Positions 43,689-53,330 of a stretch of 64,000 bases of DNA are shown one piece after another. Source of the DNA: Agrobacterium rosae (lineage in GTDB: Bacteria > Pseudomonadota > Alphaproteobacteria > Rhizobiales > Rhizobiaceae); the NCBI RefSeq assembly GCF_002915175.1, contig NZ_NXEJ01000001.1, positions 328,143 through 392,142 of the forward strand, written 5' to 3'. The notes under the pieces are model-generated. The model was not told where the DNA came from, did no database searches, and worked only from the letters and a program-made list of their open reading frames with translations. The position numbers and the translations under genes were made by a program. How positions within the stretch are numbered: position 1 is the stretch's first letter; every line of letters begins with the position of its first letter.

Positions 43689-44803
43689 TGACCAATAGCT
43701 TGCTTCCTGCCAGTTCCGACCTGTTTGAAAAGGCTCTGGAAGCATCACTTGCGGACAGGTGGCCTTTCTTCTCTGATGCTGTGGCCGCGATAAACTATGA
43801 CAAGCTTTCGCCGCCATCATCATTCCTGCCGTTTGTCATTTGGGAATTCGGGCTCGGCGAGCTGACGCCCTACGTGCCAAACCTGTACGACCTTCTGCAA
43901 GAGGGCATTCAGTGGCAACGGGTGCGCGGCACATTTCTGGCCGTCCAGCGCGGTCTGGCGTGGATCGGTTACACTGCGACGGTTGAGCAGGCATGGCACG
44001 GTCGCACCTGGTGGAATAGCTACCAGCTGCGCTTTGACCGACTGCCCGATAATGACGATCCCGATCTTGAGCGGATCGAAGGTATCACCACGCTGTCAGT
44101 GCCGAAGCGGTCGCAACTTCGCCGCGGGGTTTTCCAGTACGATATCCCCGCGGCTGTTTGTGACTGGACACGTCTCGACGCCTGTCACCTTGATCGGGAA
44201 AGCGGCATCACGGCCACGCCTGCGAACACGCTTTGGTCGTTCGGTCGAACAACCGAAATCCCGCACTTGCTGACAAAGGCCGAAGGCGAGGCACTTGGCA
44301 TCTGGATTGATCCACCCGCAGAAGAGGCCTTGAAGTGGGCGGACATGCATTTCCTTTGGGTAACGGCTTCGTTCCCATGGGCCGCAAGCGCTACGGTGCA
44401 GCGCCAAAATCTGATGGCCGCATCCTTTCTTGGTCGTTCCGCCTACGCTGTCCTGAAGGATGATGCTGGGGCAATTATCGGCTACCGGCGATGCAGGGCA
44501 ATTCGCCCGGTCGAAGCTGCTTTCGATGGCACCTATCGTTTTGGCGCTGAAACCTACTCCCCATCGCCAGCCCCTCGCATGGTCTACATCGAGGCGATGA
44601 CCAATTTCAACGACGCCGAAATGGTCACTGCCAAATCGGTTTCATTGCTGGTTGATCCTGTCCGCTCGGCGGGTGTTGCGCCGGGCAAGCTCTGGCTCAA
44701 TCCCGGCGATTTGTCCGGCGGCGTTACGGTTAGCGCCACCGACATCTCCCTTCCGCTGCGCGCCACCGTGCGCGAGCAATTCAAGTTTCTTGTGAGGTTC
44801 TAA
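43688..44803 (+). CDS. Tail protein I (baseplate, gpI family)
   Basis: 371 residues. LLPASSDLFEKALEASLADR and LPFVIWEFGLGELTPYV, with the LRRGVFQYDIP region, match tail protein I. The C-terminal 150 residues extend beyond P2 gpI (about 176 residues) and probably form a receptor- or fibre-contact part. It completes the V-W-J-I set. Confidence 0.8.
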   Translation: MTNSLLPASSDLFEKALEASLADRWPFFSDAVAAINYDKLSPPSSFLPFVIWEFGLGELTPYVPNLYDLLQEGIQWQRVRGTFLAVQRGLAWIGYTATVEQAWHGRTWWNSYQLRFDRLPDNDDPDLERIEGITTLSVPKRSQLRRGVFQYDIPAAVCDWTRLDACHLDRESGITATPANTLWSFGRTTEIPHLLTKAEGEALGIWIDPPAEEALKWADMHFLWVTASFPWAASATVQRQNLMAASFLGRSAYAVLKDDAGAIIGYRRCRAIRPVEAAFDGTYRFGAETYSPSPAPRMVYIEAMTNFNDAEMVTAKSVSLLVDPVRSAGVAPGKLWLNPGDLSGGVTVSATDISLPLRATVREQFKFLVRF

Positions 44804-47800
44804 ATGGCTTTTGAGCACGAAAGCGGCCTGCCGCATGCCTATGACCGGTCTGTTGGGAAATCCGAACAGCAAGGCTTGGTTTTCTACGGCGAACAGCATT
44901 TTCTGCAAGGGCCGGAATTGAATGAGGTGCAGACGATTGCCCGCGCCCGTCACAACCGGCTTGGCCGTCTGGTCGCAAAAGACGGCGACCGCATCGAGCG
45001 GGCTGAGGCCGTTGTTGATATCGAGGCAAAGACTGTCACCCTGACGGCGGGCAGTATCTATGTGGCCGGTGATGTCTTCCCGGTTGGCGAGGCGGTATTG
45101 ACAAATGTTGCCATGGTTGGCCGCGTCGATATCGGTGTGCGCCTGCGCAAGTCCTACATCACGCATGAGCAGGATGCGTCCCTGCTTGGTATCGTTCCCG
45201 GCTCGGAAGCCGAAGGCGAGCCGGGTGCAGCGCGTGAGATTGCTTCGATAGCGTGGGCCAAGGCTAATGATAACGGCCAAGGTGACTTCTATGCCGTATA
45301 CACGTTGCAGGACGGCACCATCATCGACCAGCGCGGACCATCACTTCTGGAACCGGCCATGCAGGCTCTCGCCGAATATGACCGCGCTCACGGCCATTAT
45401 GTCGTTTCCGGTTGCCGAGTAACTGCCCTCGGCGCGAATGCCGGTGCGCAGGCGTTTACCATCGAACAGGGCGAAGCCAATATTTCCGGCTTCAAGCGCA
45501 CTCGTTACGCCGCTCTTCGTTTGACGGAAACGCAGGAATGGGATGAATTCGCCATTCCCGGTGAAACCGATACCTATCCGGGCGGCGCGTCCTACACCTT
45601 CGAGGTCGATCAATTCCCGATTGGCGTCATCAACTCGATCCTGCTGACCAAGGAGCGCACCGTCAATGTCACGCGCGGGGCTGTTGCCAACGGGCAGGAC
45701 GCATTACCGGATAGCTCGATTACCGAAATCAAATCGGTTTCGCAGAGCGGTACGACCTTCACGACCTACCTTCGCACCGGCAATAACGTGGACTGGGGAC
45801 CGGCTGGCGCGGAACCGGCTGCTGGCTCAACCTATTCCGTGACCTACCGGTATCGTGCTGCCGTGCAGGCTACGGCCTACACCGATAAAACGATCACGGT
45901 ATCTGGCGGTGCAGCTGGCGGCGATATCATCACGGCCTATACAGCCAAGATGCCGCGCATTGATCGCATCGGACTGCGCAGGGATGGTTCGCCCGTCTAT
46001 ATCAGGGGCGTATCGGCGCGCTCCAATCCAGTGCCGCCAATCGTACCTGGTGACGTGTTGCCGCTCGCAACCGTCGCCAACGACTGGATGACGAAACCTA
46101 TTGTCGAAAACGATGCGGTACGCTCGATCCCCTACTCGGAAATCTGGCGCTACTTTAATCGCATCGTTGACCATGAGCGGCTTATCCAGCTTGAGCGTCT
46201 GAAAAGCGGGATTGATTCCCGTGAGCCTGTCGCCAAGAAGGGTGTCTTCGTTGATCCCTTCACTGACGACAGCTACCGCGATGCAGGGACGGCGCAGACT
46301 GCTGCCATTGGCCTTGGTGTATTCCAGCTGGCGATTACGCCAACGTTCTTCTACGCCAACCTGACGGCACCCGTCATGCTTGACTACGTAGAAGAGGTTA
46401 TCGCCTCGCAGGAATTGAAAACAGCCTGCGAGCTGATCAATCCTTATGCCAACTTCTCGCCGCTTCCGGGCAGCATGAAGCTGACGCCTGCGGTTGATTT
46501 CTGGACCGTACAGCAAACCGAATGGCTGTCGGCGCAGACGATCAACATGAATATGGGGATGACATTCGGTGGGCCGCTGCAAACTACGTCTGTGGCAGAA
46601 CAGCTTGTAGACCAACGCTCCGAACAGGCAGAGTTTCTGCGCGTCATCCCGGTGGCGTTTGAAATCGACGGCTTCGGTGCTGGCGAAATCCTCGACAGCC
46701 TGACCTTTGACGGCATCAACGTGAAGCCTGCGGGCCAGCAGCAAGCGAACGCCAACGGCAAGATCACTGGCACGTTCAATATCCCGGCCAATGTCACGGC
46801 GGGAACGAAGCCAGTCTTTGCAAAGGGCAGAGGCACGACCGAAGCCAACGCCATGTTCACTGGTGAGGGTAAAATCGAAACCGATGTCATGCGGCGCGTC
46901 ACGACCATTCAGACGTGGACGCAAATGCAGATCGTTAACAACTGGAATAACAGTGGTGGCGGCGGAGGCGGGAGCGACAGCGGTGGCCACGGTGGTAGCG
47001 ACCCAGACCCACAAGCGCAAATGTTCGGCGTTTCGGAACCCCGGCAGATTGTCGGCGTCGATTTTCATCTCTGCAAAATCGGCGACCGCGCCCATGGTTT
47101 GCTGGTCGAACAGGTCACGACCGATAACGGCTATCCGACTGTGGACGTGCAGGCCCAAACCTACATTCCTATGGTCGGCGCTGTCGTTGGTTGGAAGCCT
47201 GCGCGGTATCGTTTGCCCGTCACCACGCTGCCCGACCGCCGCTCGGCTTTCGTTATCAAGACAGATGATAATGAGCATTCGGTCAGTTTGGCGAAACTCG
47301 GTGGTTTTGATGCGGACCTGCAAAAGCATGTGTCGTCACATCCTTACGTGATTGGCCCGCGCTTTTCATCGGTCAATGCCATCACATGGACTGCGCATCA
47401 GGACGAGGCTTTGTCCTTCCGACTGGTCGCAGCCAAATACACGGCAACCACCAAGACGGTAAACCTCGGCACGATCAACCTGGTCCAATGCTCGGACCTG
47501 CAAATCCGTGCGGCGGTCGATCTGCCAAGTGCGGAATGCTCGGTTGTGTTCGAGATACAGCGTCCCAACGGCACGATCTACCGCCTATCGCCCTTCCAAG
47601 TCTTGCAGCTGACGGAATACCTCACGGAAACCGTCACGCTTCGGGCCGTGCTGAAGGGAACGGAAAAGCTATCGCCGATCCTGTTTTCGCCGGTGGAAAT
47701 CATCGCCGGAAAAATCGCGACGGAAGCCACCTACATCACACGAGCCATGTCACTCGGCGCAGCCGTGCGTCTGACCTCGTACCTGAAAACCTACATGCCT

Positions 47801-48016
47801 TCCGGTTCAACCTTTGCCATGGCTTTCTCCATTGCAGGGCAGGCATGGACCAACCTTCCCTTGAAGGCGACTGCCGCCCTGGCATTCCCGCTCTGGACGG
47901 AGAAGACCTACGAGGCCACCAACCTGACGGGTGACAACGTGCGTCTGAAAATAACGGCGACGGGCGGTCCTGCTGCCCGCGTCATGGCTGGTGACTTTGG
48001 CGCTGGCATTTTTTGA
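44804..48016 (+). CDS. DUF4815-type large tail protein
   Basis: 1070 residues, the largest tail protein here. The start (HESGLPHAYDRSVGKSEQQG, VFYGEQHFLQGPELNEVQ) and the repeated beta-structure with FPVGEAVLTNVAM match the DUF4815 family of phage tail/baseplate proteins. A glycine-rich hinge with six Gly in a row lies near bases 46958-46990. The C-terminus is beta-rich. It is likely a baseplate hub extension or a fibre scaffold, between gpI and the tail fibre. Confidence 0.78.
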   Translation: MAFEHESGLPHAYDRSVGKSEQQGLVFYGEQHFLQGPELNEVQTIARARHNRLGRLVAKDGDRIERAEAVVDIEAKTVTLTAGSIYVAGDVFPVGEAVLTNVAMVGRVDIGVRLRKSYITHEQDASLLGIVPGSEAEGEPGAAREIASIAWAKANDNGQGDFYAVYTLQDGTIIDQRGPSLLEPAMQALAEYDRAHGHYVVSGCRVTALGANAGAQAFTIEQGEANISGFKRTRYAALRLTETQEWDEFAIPGETDTYPGGASYTFEVDQFPIGVINSILLTKERTVNVTRGAVANGQDALPDSSITEIKSVSQSGTTFTTYLRTGNNVDWGPAGAEPAAGSTYSVTYRYRAAVQATAYTDKTITVSGGAAGGDIITAYTAKMPRIDRIGLRRDGSPVYIRGVSARSNPVPPIVPGDVLPLATVANDWMTKPIVENDAVRSIPYSEIWRYFNRIVDHERLIQLERLKSGIDSREPVAKKGVFVDPFTDDSYRDAGTAQTAAIGLGVFQLAITPTFFYANLTAPVMLDYVEEVIASQELKTACELINPYANFSPLPGSMKLTPAVDFWTVQQTEWLSAQTINMNMGMTFGGPLQTTSVAEQLVDQRSEQAEFLRVIPVAFEIDGFGAGEILDSLTFDGINVKPAGQQQANANGKITGTFNIPANVTAGTKPVFAKGRGTTEANAMFTGEGKIETDVMRRVTTIQTWTQMQIVNNWNNSGGGGGGSDSGGHGGSDPDPQAQMFGVSEPRQIVGVDFHLCKIGDRAHGLLVEQVTTDNGYPTVDVQAQTYIPMVGAVVGWKPARYRLPVTTLPDRRSAFVIKTDDNEHSVSLAKLGGFDADLQKHVSSHPYVIGPRFSSVNAITWTAHQDEALSFRLVAAKYTATTKTVNLGTINLVQCSDLQIRAAVDLPSAECSVVFEIQRPNGTIYRLSPFQVLQLTEYLTETVTLRAVLKGTEKLSPILFSPVEIIAGKIATEATYITRAMSLGAAVRLTSYLKTYMPSGSTFAMAFSIAGQAWTNLPLKATAALAFPLWTEKTYEATNLTGDNVRLKITATGGPAARVMAGDFGAGIF

Positions 48017-48025
48017 GGATAGAAA

Positions 48026-49330
48026 ATGAGCAATACGCCAAATCTTAACATCCCGATGCCTGACCCAAGTGCTGATGTGGACGATGAGTTCTATCGTCTG
48101 CAACAGGCTTGGATGCTTGTCGATGCAGCCCTGTACCAGCTAATAGTTGCTGTGGCCGGTAAATCCAATGCCGGTCACACACACGCTATCGACCAGATCA
48201 ACGGCCTTGTTTCGGCGCTCCAAAACAAGATGGACGCCAGCAAGACATTCAAGATCGGCGATCTAACCGATGTTGTTGGCGCTGCTGATGCACAGCTGAA
48301 TTACGTTCTGTCGAAAAACATCGACGGCAAGTTCACCTTTGCGTCTGCGCTCAGTTTGCTCGGCAACCATGAGCATACGATTGCGCAGGTGCAGGGTCTG
48401 ACGGATGCGCTGAATGCGCGCCTCTCCAAGTCGGGTGGGATCATGTCCAACTACCCCGTACTTGGTTTCGATTATGCGCAGCTTTGGTTCGGCTATGGCG
48501 CGACGGGTACAGGCTGGCGCGTAATCAAAGACACTGCGGAAGGTTCCGTGGGTAATCTGGTCTTTCAGTGGTCCAACGACCGGTGGAATAATTCGTACAA
48601 TACGGTCATGTATATGGCTCCCGATGGTCAGGTGCGTTTCAATAATAAACTGCAGGCTTTAGGCGGTATGGACGCGCTCGGGCCTGTGAATGTAGCCTCT
48701 GAGCTTTACGTAAAAGGGGCGGTAGAGGTTGGGGGTATGACCGGCCAAGCGGGTTTCGCGGTCGTGGATTTCCACACGTCTGCGGCAGTGAGAGACTATA
48801 ACTGCCGAATAATCTGCGACAGCAATGCCAACGATGGTAACGGCCTCGGGACCATGAATATCCTTGCTGGGAACTTCATGTGGAACGGCAACCGCCTTAT
48901 CAGCATGTGGGACAAAGCCACCGCCGGAGATATCAAGAACGGTGTCGCTGACAAGTTCCCGGATGCTGCGGCTGTTAAAGCCGCTCTGGCTCCATTCACC
49001 AGCGGACAGCAGACGATCACCATGGGATCGACGGTATCGGTTGCGCATGGATTAGGTGTAATCCCAAGCATCGTCCAATTTGATTTGATCTGTGTCACGG
49101 CTGAGCTTGGCTGGGCAGCTGGACAAGTGACACAAGTCCCGTCTGGTATCATAGGCGTATCGAGCGTGACCCCCGGAGGATACGGCGTGGGAATGGAGAA
49201 AACGTCCACAAACATTATCGCTCGTTTCCCGTACAGCGCTATTCAGGTGCCGGACAAAGCGCAAAACAGCGGTGCCAGCGGAAACATTACACCTGCCAAC
49301 TGGCGGCTAATCGTGAGGGCTTCACCATGA
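48026..49330 (+). CDS. Tail fibre protein with His-x-His motifs
   Basis: 434 residues. GHTHAIDQINGLVSALQNKM and NHEHTIAQVQGLTDALNARL are HxH-centred repeats of the kind that bind iron in trimeric tail fibres (T4 gp37 type). A beta-rich receptor-binding C-terminus ends SANW-like in PANWRLIVRAS. The fibre assembly gene overlaps its stop (ATGA). Confidence 0.83.
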   Translation: MSNTPNLNIPMPDPSADVDDEFYRLQQAWMLVDAALYQLIVAVAGKSNAGHTHAIDQINGLVSALQNKMDASKTFKIGDLTDVVGAADAQLNYVLSKNIDGKFTFASALSLLGNHEHTIAQVQGLTDALNARLSKSGGIMSNYPVLGFDYAQLWFGYGATGTGWRVIKDTAEGSVGNLVFQWSNDRWNNSYNTVMYMAPDGQVRFNNKLQALGGMDALGPVNVASELYVKGAVEVGGMTGQAGFAVVDFHTSAAVRDYNCRIICDSNANDGNGLGTMNILAGNFMWNGNRLISMWDKATAGDIKNGVADKFPDAAAVKAALAPFTSGQQTITMGSTVSVAHGLGVIPSIVQFDLICVTAELGWAAGQVTQVPSGIIGVSSVTPGGYGVGMEKTSTNIIARFPYSAIQVPDKAQNSGASGNITPANWRLIVRASP

Positions 49331-49857
49331 CGCAGAGATTTTACGTAGACCAAGATGGAGAATACCTCGGTAGTTACGATGACGCGGATGGCGATATGCC
49401 GGAAGAGTTCGTCGGCGCTACCGAAGTTGCCCAAAAGCCGCTCCCGCCTTCTGCACCACGCTTCTTTGTGGACCAAGCCGGAAAATATCTCGGCAGTTAT
49501 GACGGGCCGGACGAGAGTATTCCTGATTTCCTCGCCCAGGGAATTCAGGTCGCCACTGCACCGGAAGATGCGCGGCAGGTCTGGAAGGATGGGGCTTGGT
49601 TGCCATTTGATCTTCCTGAGCCAATCAGCGTGGTTTATGCGGTCGATCTGTGGAGCCGCCTAACTGATGATGAAGCCTTGCAGGTTGGGGCGGCAATGGA
49701 AGGGCAGTCTTTTCGGATGCAGAACATTTTCCGGGCCGCGAACTCATATCGCAGCGACCATGAACTTTGGTCCCTGCTTTTCTATATCGCGAGCAGTCTC
49801 TTCGGAGAGGACCGGGCGAAAGCTATTCTCGCACCTTCAGAGACGGCGCGAGAATAG
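49327..49857 (+). CDS. Tail fibre assembly-like protein with internal repeat
   Basis: 176 residues. Two near-copies of RFYVDQDGEYLGSYD (residues 4-18) and RFFVDQAGKYLGSYD (45-59) form an internal duplication. The remainder (LPEPISVVYAVDLWSRLTDDEALQVGAAM) is helical. The place after the tail fibre suggests a fibre chaperone. Confidence 0.7.
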   Translation: MTQRFYVDQDGEYLGSYDDADGDMPEEFVGATEVAQKPLPPSAPRFFVDQAGKYLGSYDGPDESIPDFLAQGIQVATAPEDARQVWKDGAWLPFDLPEPISVVYAVDLWSRLTDDEALQVGAAMEGQSFRMQNIFRAANSYRSDHELWSLLFYIASSLFGEDRAKAILAPSETARE

Positions 49858-49860
49858 CCT

Positions 49861-50619
49861 TCAACCACGCGAAAGAGCGCTCTTTATAGAGCGCTTTATA
49901 GACCGTGTCGCGCGTTTCAGCTGGCACTGAATAACAAGTCGAAGGGGCATATCGGTTTGCTTAATGATGAGATTGATCCAATCTCGCTGCCACTGTTCAA
50001 GCAACTGATTGTCCCCGTCATATCTGGACAGCGCGCTCCCAAATGCCACTCGGTTGTCGGAGGAAAAGGCTGATCGAGCGGCGTCATCCGCCTCGCGCCT
50101 GTCGTTGACAGAGCTTTCTAGGACTAGGAGTATTTTAGTTCTGCCGCGTCTGGTTTTATCGATGACGGAGAGGAACTGGGTGGCTTCCTTTTCCATGAGT
50201 TCGAAAACTGCTTTGGCCGTTATGCCGGGGGTTCGTGCCCTGCTTTGGGACAGCTCCCGGTAATATACAAAATGTAGAAAATCCTCCGTGCGAAGTGCTT
50301 CGCGCAGCCTGTCAAAGCGTCTCACCATTTCCGTGTGGGTTCTAGGGTCTGATGCTGGGTCTGAGTGTACGTGGAACGTGCGAGGATAAAGTTTGTATGC
50401 TGGCACCGAGCGCCCCACGGGAGGGTGGTAGACTATTTCGTAGCTCCCACTCTCGGAAACAGTGCTGAAGTCTTCCACGACAATCTGTGTAACTGCTGAT
50501 AGCCCATCATCAACGTTTAGCAGCCAGTCGAACGGATAAGACGCGCGCCTGAGGCCAGCCACCTTCATCATGGTCGCAGCATTACATGCCGAACCTAGAG
50601 ATATGTACTGATGCTGCAT
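49861..50619 (-). CDS. Papain-like cysteine peptidase (DUF1796) in the tail region
   Basis: 252 residues starting at the ATG at 50619 (GGAGG upstream; the in-frame extension to 50739 is rejected). It runs against all surrounding late genes. The start ISLGSACNAATMMKVAGLRRASYPFDWLLN is the DUF1796 papain-like signature; the Cys in GSACN would be the nucleophile, with a His such as in TFHVHSD possible. Reversed orientation, placement between fibre and sheath modules and its own start argue for a moron inserted later. The substrate is unknown; a role in surface or glycan-linked processing is speculation. Confidence 0.75.
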   Translation of the reverse strand: MQHQYISLGSACNAATMMKVAGLRRASYPFDWLLNVDDGLSAVTQIVVEDFSTVSESGSYEIVYHPPVGRSVPAYKLYPRTFHVHSDPASDPRTHTEMVRRFDRLREALRTEDFLHFVYYRELSQSRARTPGITAKAVFELMEKEATQFLSVIDKTRRGRTKILLVLESSVNDRREADDAARSAFSSDNRVAFGSALSRYDGDNQLLEQWQRDWINLIIKQTDMPLRLVIQCQLKRATRSIKRSIKSALSRG

Positions 50620-50835
50620 GCTCTGTCTCAACCTCCAAAAAATTGAGGCGGACATAACCACAAGCTGTAGTTCTGCACAATTCAAAAGTCGGAAATACAC
50701 CCCGGCGACTGTTCCCGGAAACTGGGTAAAGTCGATCATTCAAGAAATCGCCTCGCAGTTGATGCGCGGTTCGATGCCTACCCGGCGTTAGCGCCACTTC
50801 CTTCCATCGTTGTCTATTTCAAAGGAGTCCATTCA

Positions 50836-52299
50836 ATGGCCGACCTAGCCTATGCTCATGGCGTGTCACTTAACGAAAGCGCGGTAACCCCGTCGCTTCT
50901 TCGCATCCAACGTCAGGGCATCACGTTCGTCAATGGCACTGCGCCTGACGCGGACCCAGCCACATTCTCGCTCAACATGCCCAAACTCGTTACGTCTGTG
51001 TCGCAGGCCGCGCTGCTGGGTGCTGCCGGTACGTTGCTCGACGATGTGACGACTGTTTTCAATGAAGGCGGTTCGTGGTGCATCATTAACCGCGTTGAGA
51101 CCAGCGCCGACGCTGCAATCCAGCAAGCCAACCTGATCGGCGATCCTGTTGCCCGTACCGGCCTCTACGCCGCTTTGCGCGCCAAGGCCCTGACCAGCTA
51201 TCAGCCGCGTGTCATCATCACTGCTGGCAATACCGGCGCATGGGTAGAGAACGGCGTTGTATCGATCTCGCTGTCTGCTGAAGGTTCGAAGCTGACCGAA
51301 GCGCCAGTCGTGACTGCGACGGGCGGCGGCGCTGATGCAGGCAAAGTTCTGCCGACGCTTGAAGCCGTCATGGGAACCGGCGTCGATGCCGATAAGGTTG
51401 TTTCCGTCCGCGTCGTGACGCCCGGCAAGAAGATGTCTCAACCGCCGGTCATCACGTTCACAGGTGGCGGCGCAGATGCAGCCAAGGTTCTGCCCGCTGC
51501 GACCGCGAATGTCGGAGATGTGGCAAACCCGTTTGTGTCGGCGCTGAATGCCATAACCCCAAAAATTCGCGCCCGCGCCTATATCAGCGGTCCGAACACC
51601 ACCAGTGAAGAGGCCTTGCGCTTCCGTCGCACGATCAGCGGTGGCCGCATCCTGATCATCGATCCGAAGGTGCTGAAGAACGTCAACGGAGTTCCGGTCA
51701 CAAGGCCGGTTGCGCCGGTGTTTGCTGGGGTACGGTCGCGTGTTGTGGCTTCTGACGAGGGTGTGTCCGGCTCGGTTTCGAACAAGCCCATTCGCACCAT
51801 TGACGGTGTGGCGCGCACCATCATGTACCCGGATGACGGCAATTACCTGAACGAAAATCAGGTATCGACCATCATCAATGAACGTGGTGGCTTCCGTACC
51901 TGGGGTAGCCGTCTGGCTATCGATGATCCGCTTTGGCAGTTCGACAGCGTTCGCGCCACTGCCGACATGATCAACGAAGCGCTGGAAGACGTTTACTTCC
52001 AGTATGTGGATCGCAAGTTCACAAAGGCCAACATGAAGATGATGATCGAGGACGGCAACGCTGCTCTTCGCGTCTTCAAGAACAACGACGACATCCTTGG
52101 TGGCCGCTGCTGGTTCCCGGTTCTCAATGATCCGACGCTGATGGCAAACGGCAAACTCTTCCTGGAAGTCGAGTTTGAGCCGGTCGGCATCATGGAGCAA
52201 ATCCACATCACCACTCACCGCAACATTCTCTATTACCGGCTTCTGCTGGACGAGGTGAATGGTGCCATTGAAACCGGCCCGCTTTCGGTTGCCGCATAA
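50836..52299 (+). CDS. Tail sheath protein with inserted repeat
   Basis: Contractile sheath subunit. 487 residues; the C-terminal domain (FRTWGSRLAID, FQYVDRKFTKANMKMMIEDG, ALRVFKNNDDILGGRCWF) is typical of the sheath. Residues 150-225 hold an insertion with two copies of a unit ending PPVxTxTGGGADAxKVLP (about bases 51296-51360 and 51437-51500), absent from P2 FI. It would sit on the outer surface. ATG with AAAGGAG upstream. Confidence 0.9.
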   Translation: MADLAYAHGVSLNESAVTPSLLRIQRQGITFVNGTAPDADPATFSLNMPKLVTSVSQAALLGAAGTLLDDVTTVFNEGGSWCIINRVETSADAAIQQANLIGDPVARTGLYAALRAKALTSYQPRVIITAGNTGAWVENGVVSISLSAEGSKLTEAPVVTATGGGADAGKVLPTLEAVMGTGVDADKVVSVRVVTPGKKMSQPPVITFTGGGADAAKVLPAATANVGDVANPFVSALNAITPKIRARAYISGPNTTSEEALRFRRTISGGRILIIDPKVLKNVNGVPVTRPVAPVFAGVRSRVVASDEGVSGSVSNKPIRTIDGVARTIMYPDDGNYLNENQVSTIINERGGFRTWGSRLAIDDPLWQFDSVRATADMINEALEDVYFQYVDRKFTKANMKMMIEDGNAALRVFKNNDDILGGRCWFPVLNDPTLMANGKLFLEVEFEPVGIMEQIHITTHRNILYYRLLLDEVNGAIETGPLSVAA

Positions 52300-52312
52300 G
52301 GAGTAGCCAGAC

Positions 52313-52825
52313 ATGGCAGAGAAGTCTTTACCGCGTGGTATTCTGCGCGATTGCATGCTTTGGGCCGACCGTGAAAGCAAGCTCGGCCAGATTGCCGACA
52401 TCACGTTGCCTGTACCGGAGTCCAAGCGCGAGACGATGCGCAACGCCGGTATGATCAAAGAGCGTAACGTCCACATGGGCTATAACGCTCTGGAAATGGG
52501 CTTCAAGATGCCGGGCCTTGACCCGCAAATCCTTAAGCTGTTCGGTCTGAAGCCCGGTGTTGATACGCCGTTCCTGATTACCGGCGCGACGGTTGATGAA
52601 GATGGCACCACTCACAGTGCTGTCGTTTCCATTCGTGGCAAGATGTACAAGCCCGACCCCGGCACATGGAAGGGCGGCGACCTCGCTGAAAACGACTACG
52701 CGGTAGACGTGAATTACTACAAGCTCGAAATCGACGGTGAAGAAATCTACGAAATGGATGACTTCGATTTCAAGGTTGGGGGTGTTTCGCAGTACGGCGA
52801 CATCCGCAACGCGCTGCTGCTGTAA
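52313..52825 (+). CDS. Major tail tube protein (P2 FII-like)
   Basis: 170 residues. LPRGILRDCMLWADRESKLGQIADITLPVPESKRETMRNAG is the P2 FII signature, and the C-terminus VDVNYYKLEIDGEEIYEMDDF agrees. It lies after the sheath, as in P2. A terminator-like hairpin follows. Confidence 0.92.
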   Translation: MAEKSLPRGILRDCMLWADRESKLGQIADITLPVPESKRETMRNAGMIKERNVHMGYNALEMGFKMPGLDPQILKLFGLKPGVDTPFLITGATVDEDGTTHSAVVSIRGKMYKPDPGTWKGGDLAENDYAVDVNYYKLEIDGEEIYEMDDFDFKVGGVSQYGDIRNALLL

Positions 52826-52841
52826 TCGACAGCCTCAAGAA

Positions 52842-52881
52842 GCGGGGTTGCTCTCTGGTGAGATTAGCCCCGCCATCTTTT
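52842..52881 (+). terminator. Terminator-like hairpin after the tail tube gene
   Basis: GCGGGG (52842-52847) pairs with CCCCGC (52868-52873); inner CTCTC/GAGA can extend it. Five T follow at 52877-52881. It may tune the amounts of sheath and tube against the chaperone and tape measure. Confidence 0.5.
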
Positions 52882-53048
52882 TCGTTTGCGTGGCGACAAC
52901 CTCTCCTTCAGGCGACCCCGCCTATGCCTTGCAAACTTTCCTGACGAGTTGACCACAGCGCGCAATCGCCCGGTCGCGTCTGTTCCTAAAAATGATCCAA
53001 TCACAGCGCTGACGCCCCGCGCGCGCTTTTCACCCATTGAGGTTTTCC

Positions 53049-53330
53049 ATGTCTGAAACTGTAACTGTTAGTCTCGCCAAGCCCGTAACCCACGATGACA
53101 AGACGATCACGGAATTGACTTTCCGCGAGCCGACCGTGGGCGATCTTATCATCGGTGACAGCTTCACCGGCCAGCTGTCCAAGATGACAGCCATTCTTGC
53201 CTCGATCTCTGACACGACGCTTCCGACGTTCAAGAAGATCGGCGCGAAGGACTTCCAGAACATCGTCTCGGCAACTGCTGGCCTCTTGGGAAACGACAAG
53301 AAGGACAAGAAGCCAACGACTGGCGCTTGA
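53049..53330 (+). CDS. Tail assembly chaperone E
   Basis: Chaperone that coats the tape measure during tail assembly. 93 residues from the ATG at 53049 (GAGG upstream; TTG at 53037 is rejected). Beta-rich start (VTVSLAKPVTHDDKTITELTFREP) and helical end (KKIGAKDFQNIVSATAGLLG) fit the P2 E/gp41 group. The 3' end holds a G GGA AAC slippery site leading into E'. Confidence 0.8.
   Translation: MSETVTVSLAKPVTHDDKTITELTFREPTVGDLIIGDSFTGQLSKMTAILASISDTTLPTFKKIGAKDFQNIVSATAGLLGNDKKDKKPTTGA
53288..53294 (+). other. Programmed -1 ribosomal frameshift site
   Basis: The heptamer G GGA AAC in the E frame matches the canonical X XXY YYZ slippery sequence. It lies about 36 bases before the E stop and is followed by an open -1 frame. 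Confidence 0.8.

Noticed and set aside
45827-47329. 500-codon open frame antisense to the DUF4815 protein
   Set aside because: A shadow of the plus-strand gene; no ribosome site or motif, and it crosses the glycine-rich hinge in a way typical of mirror frames.
50866-52476. 536-codon open frame antisense to the tail sheath and tube
   Set aside because: Arises from GC-rich codon use of the real genes; the product is low-complexity Arg/His/Gly-rich and has no family features.
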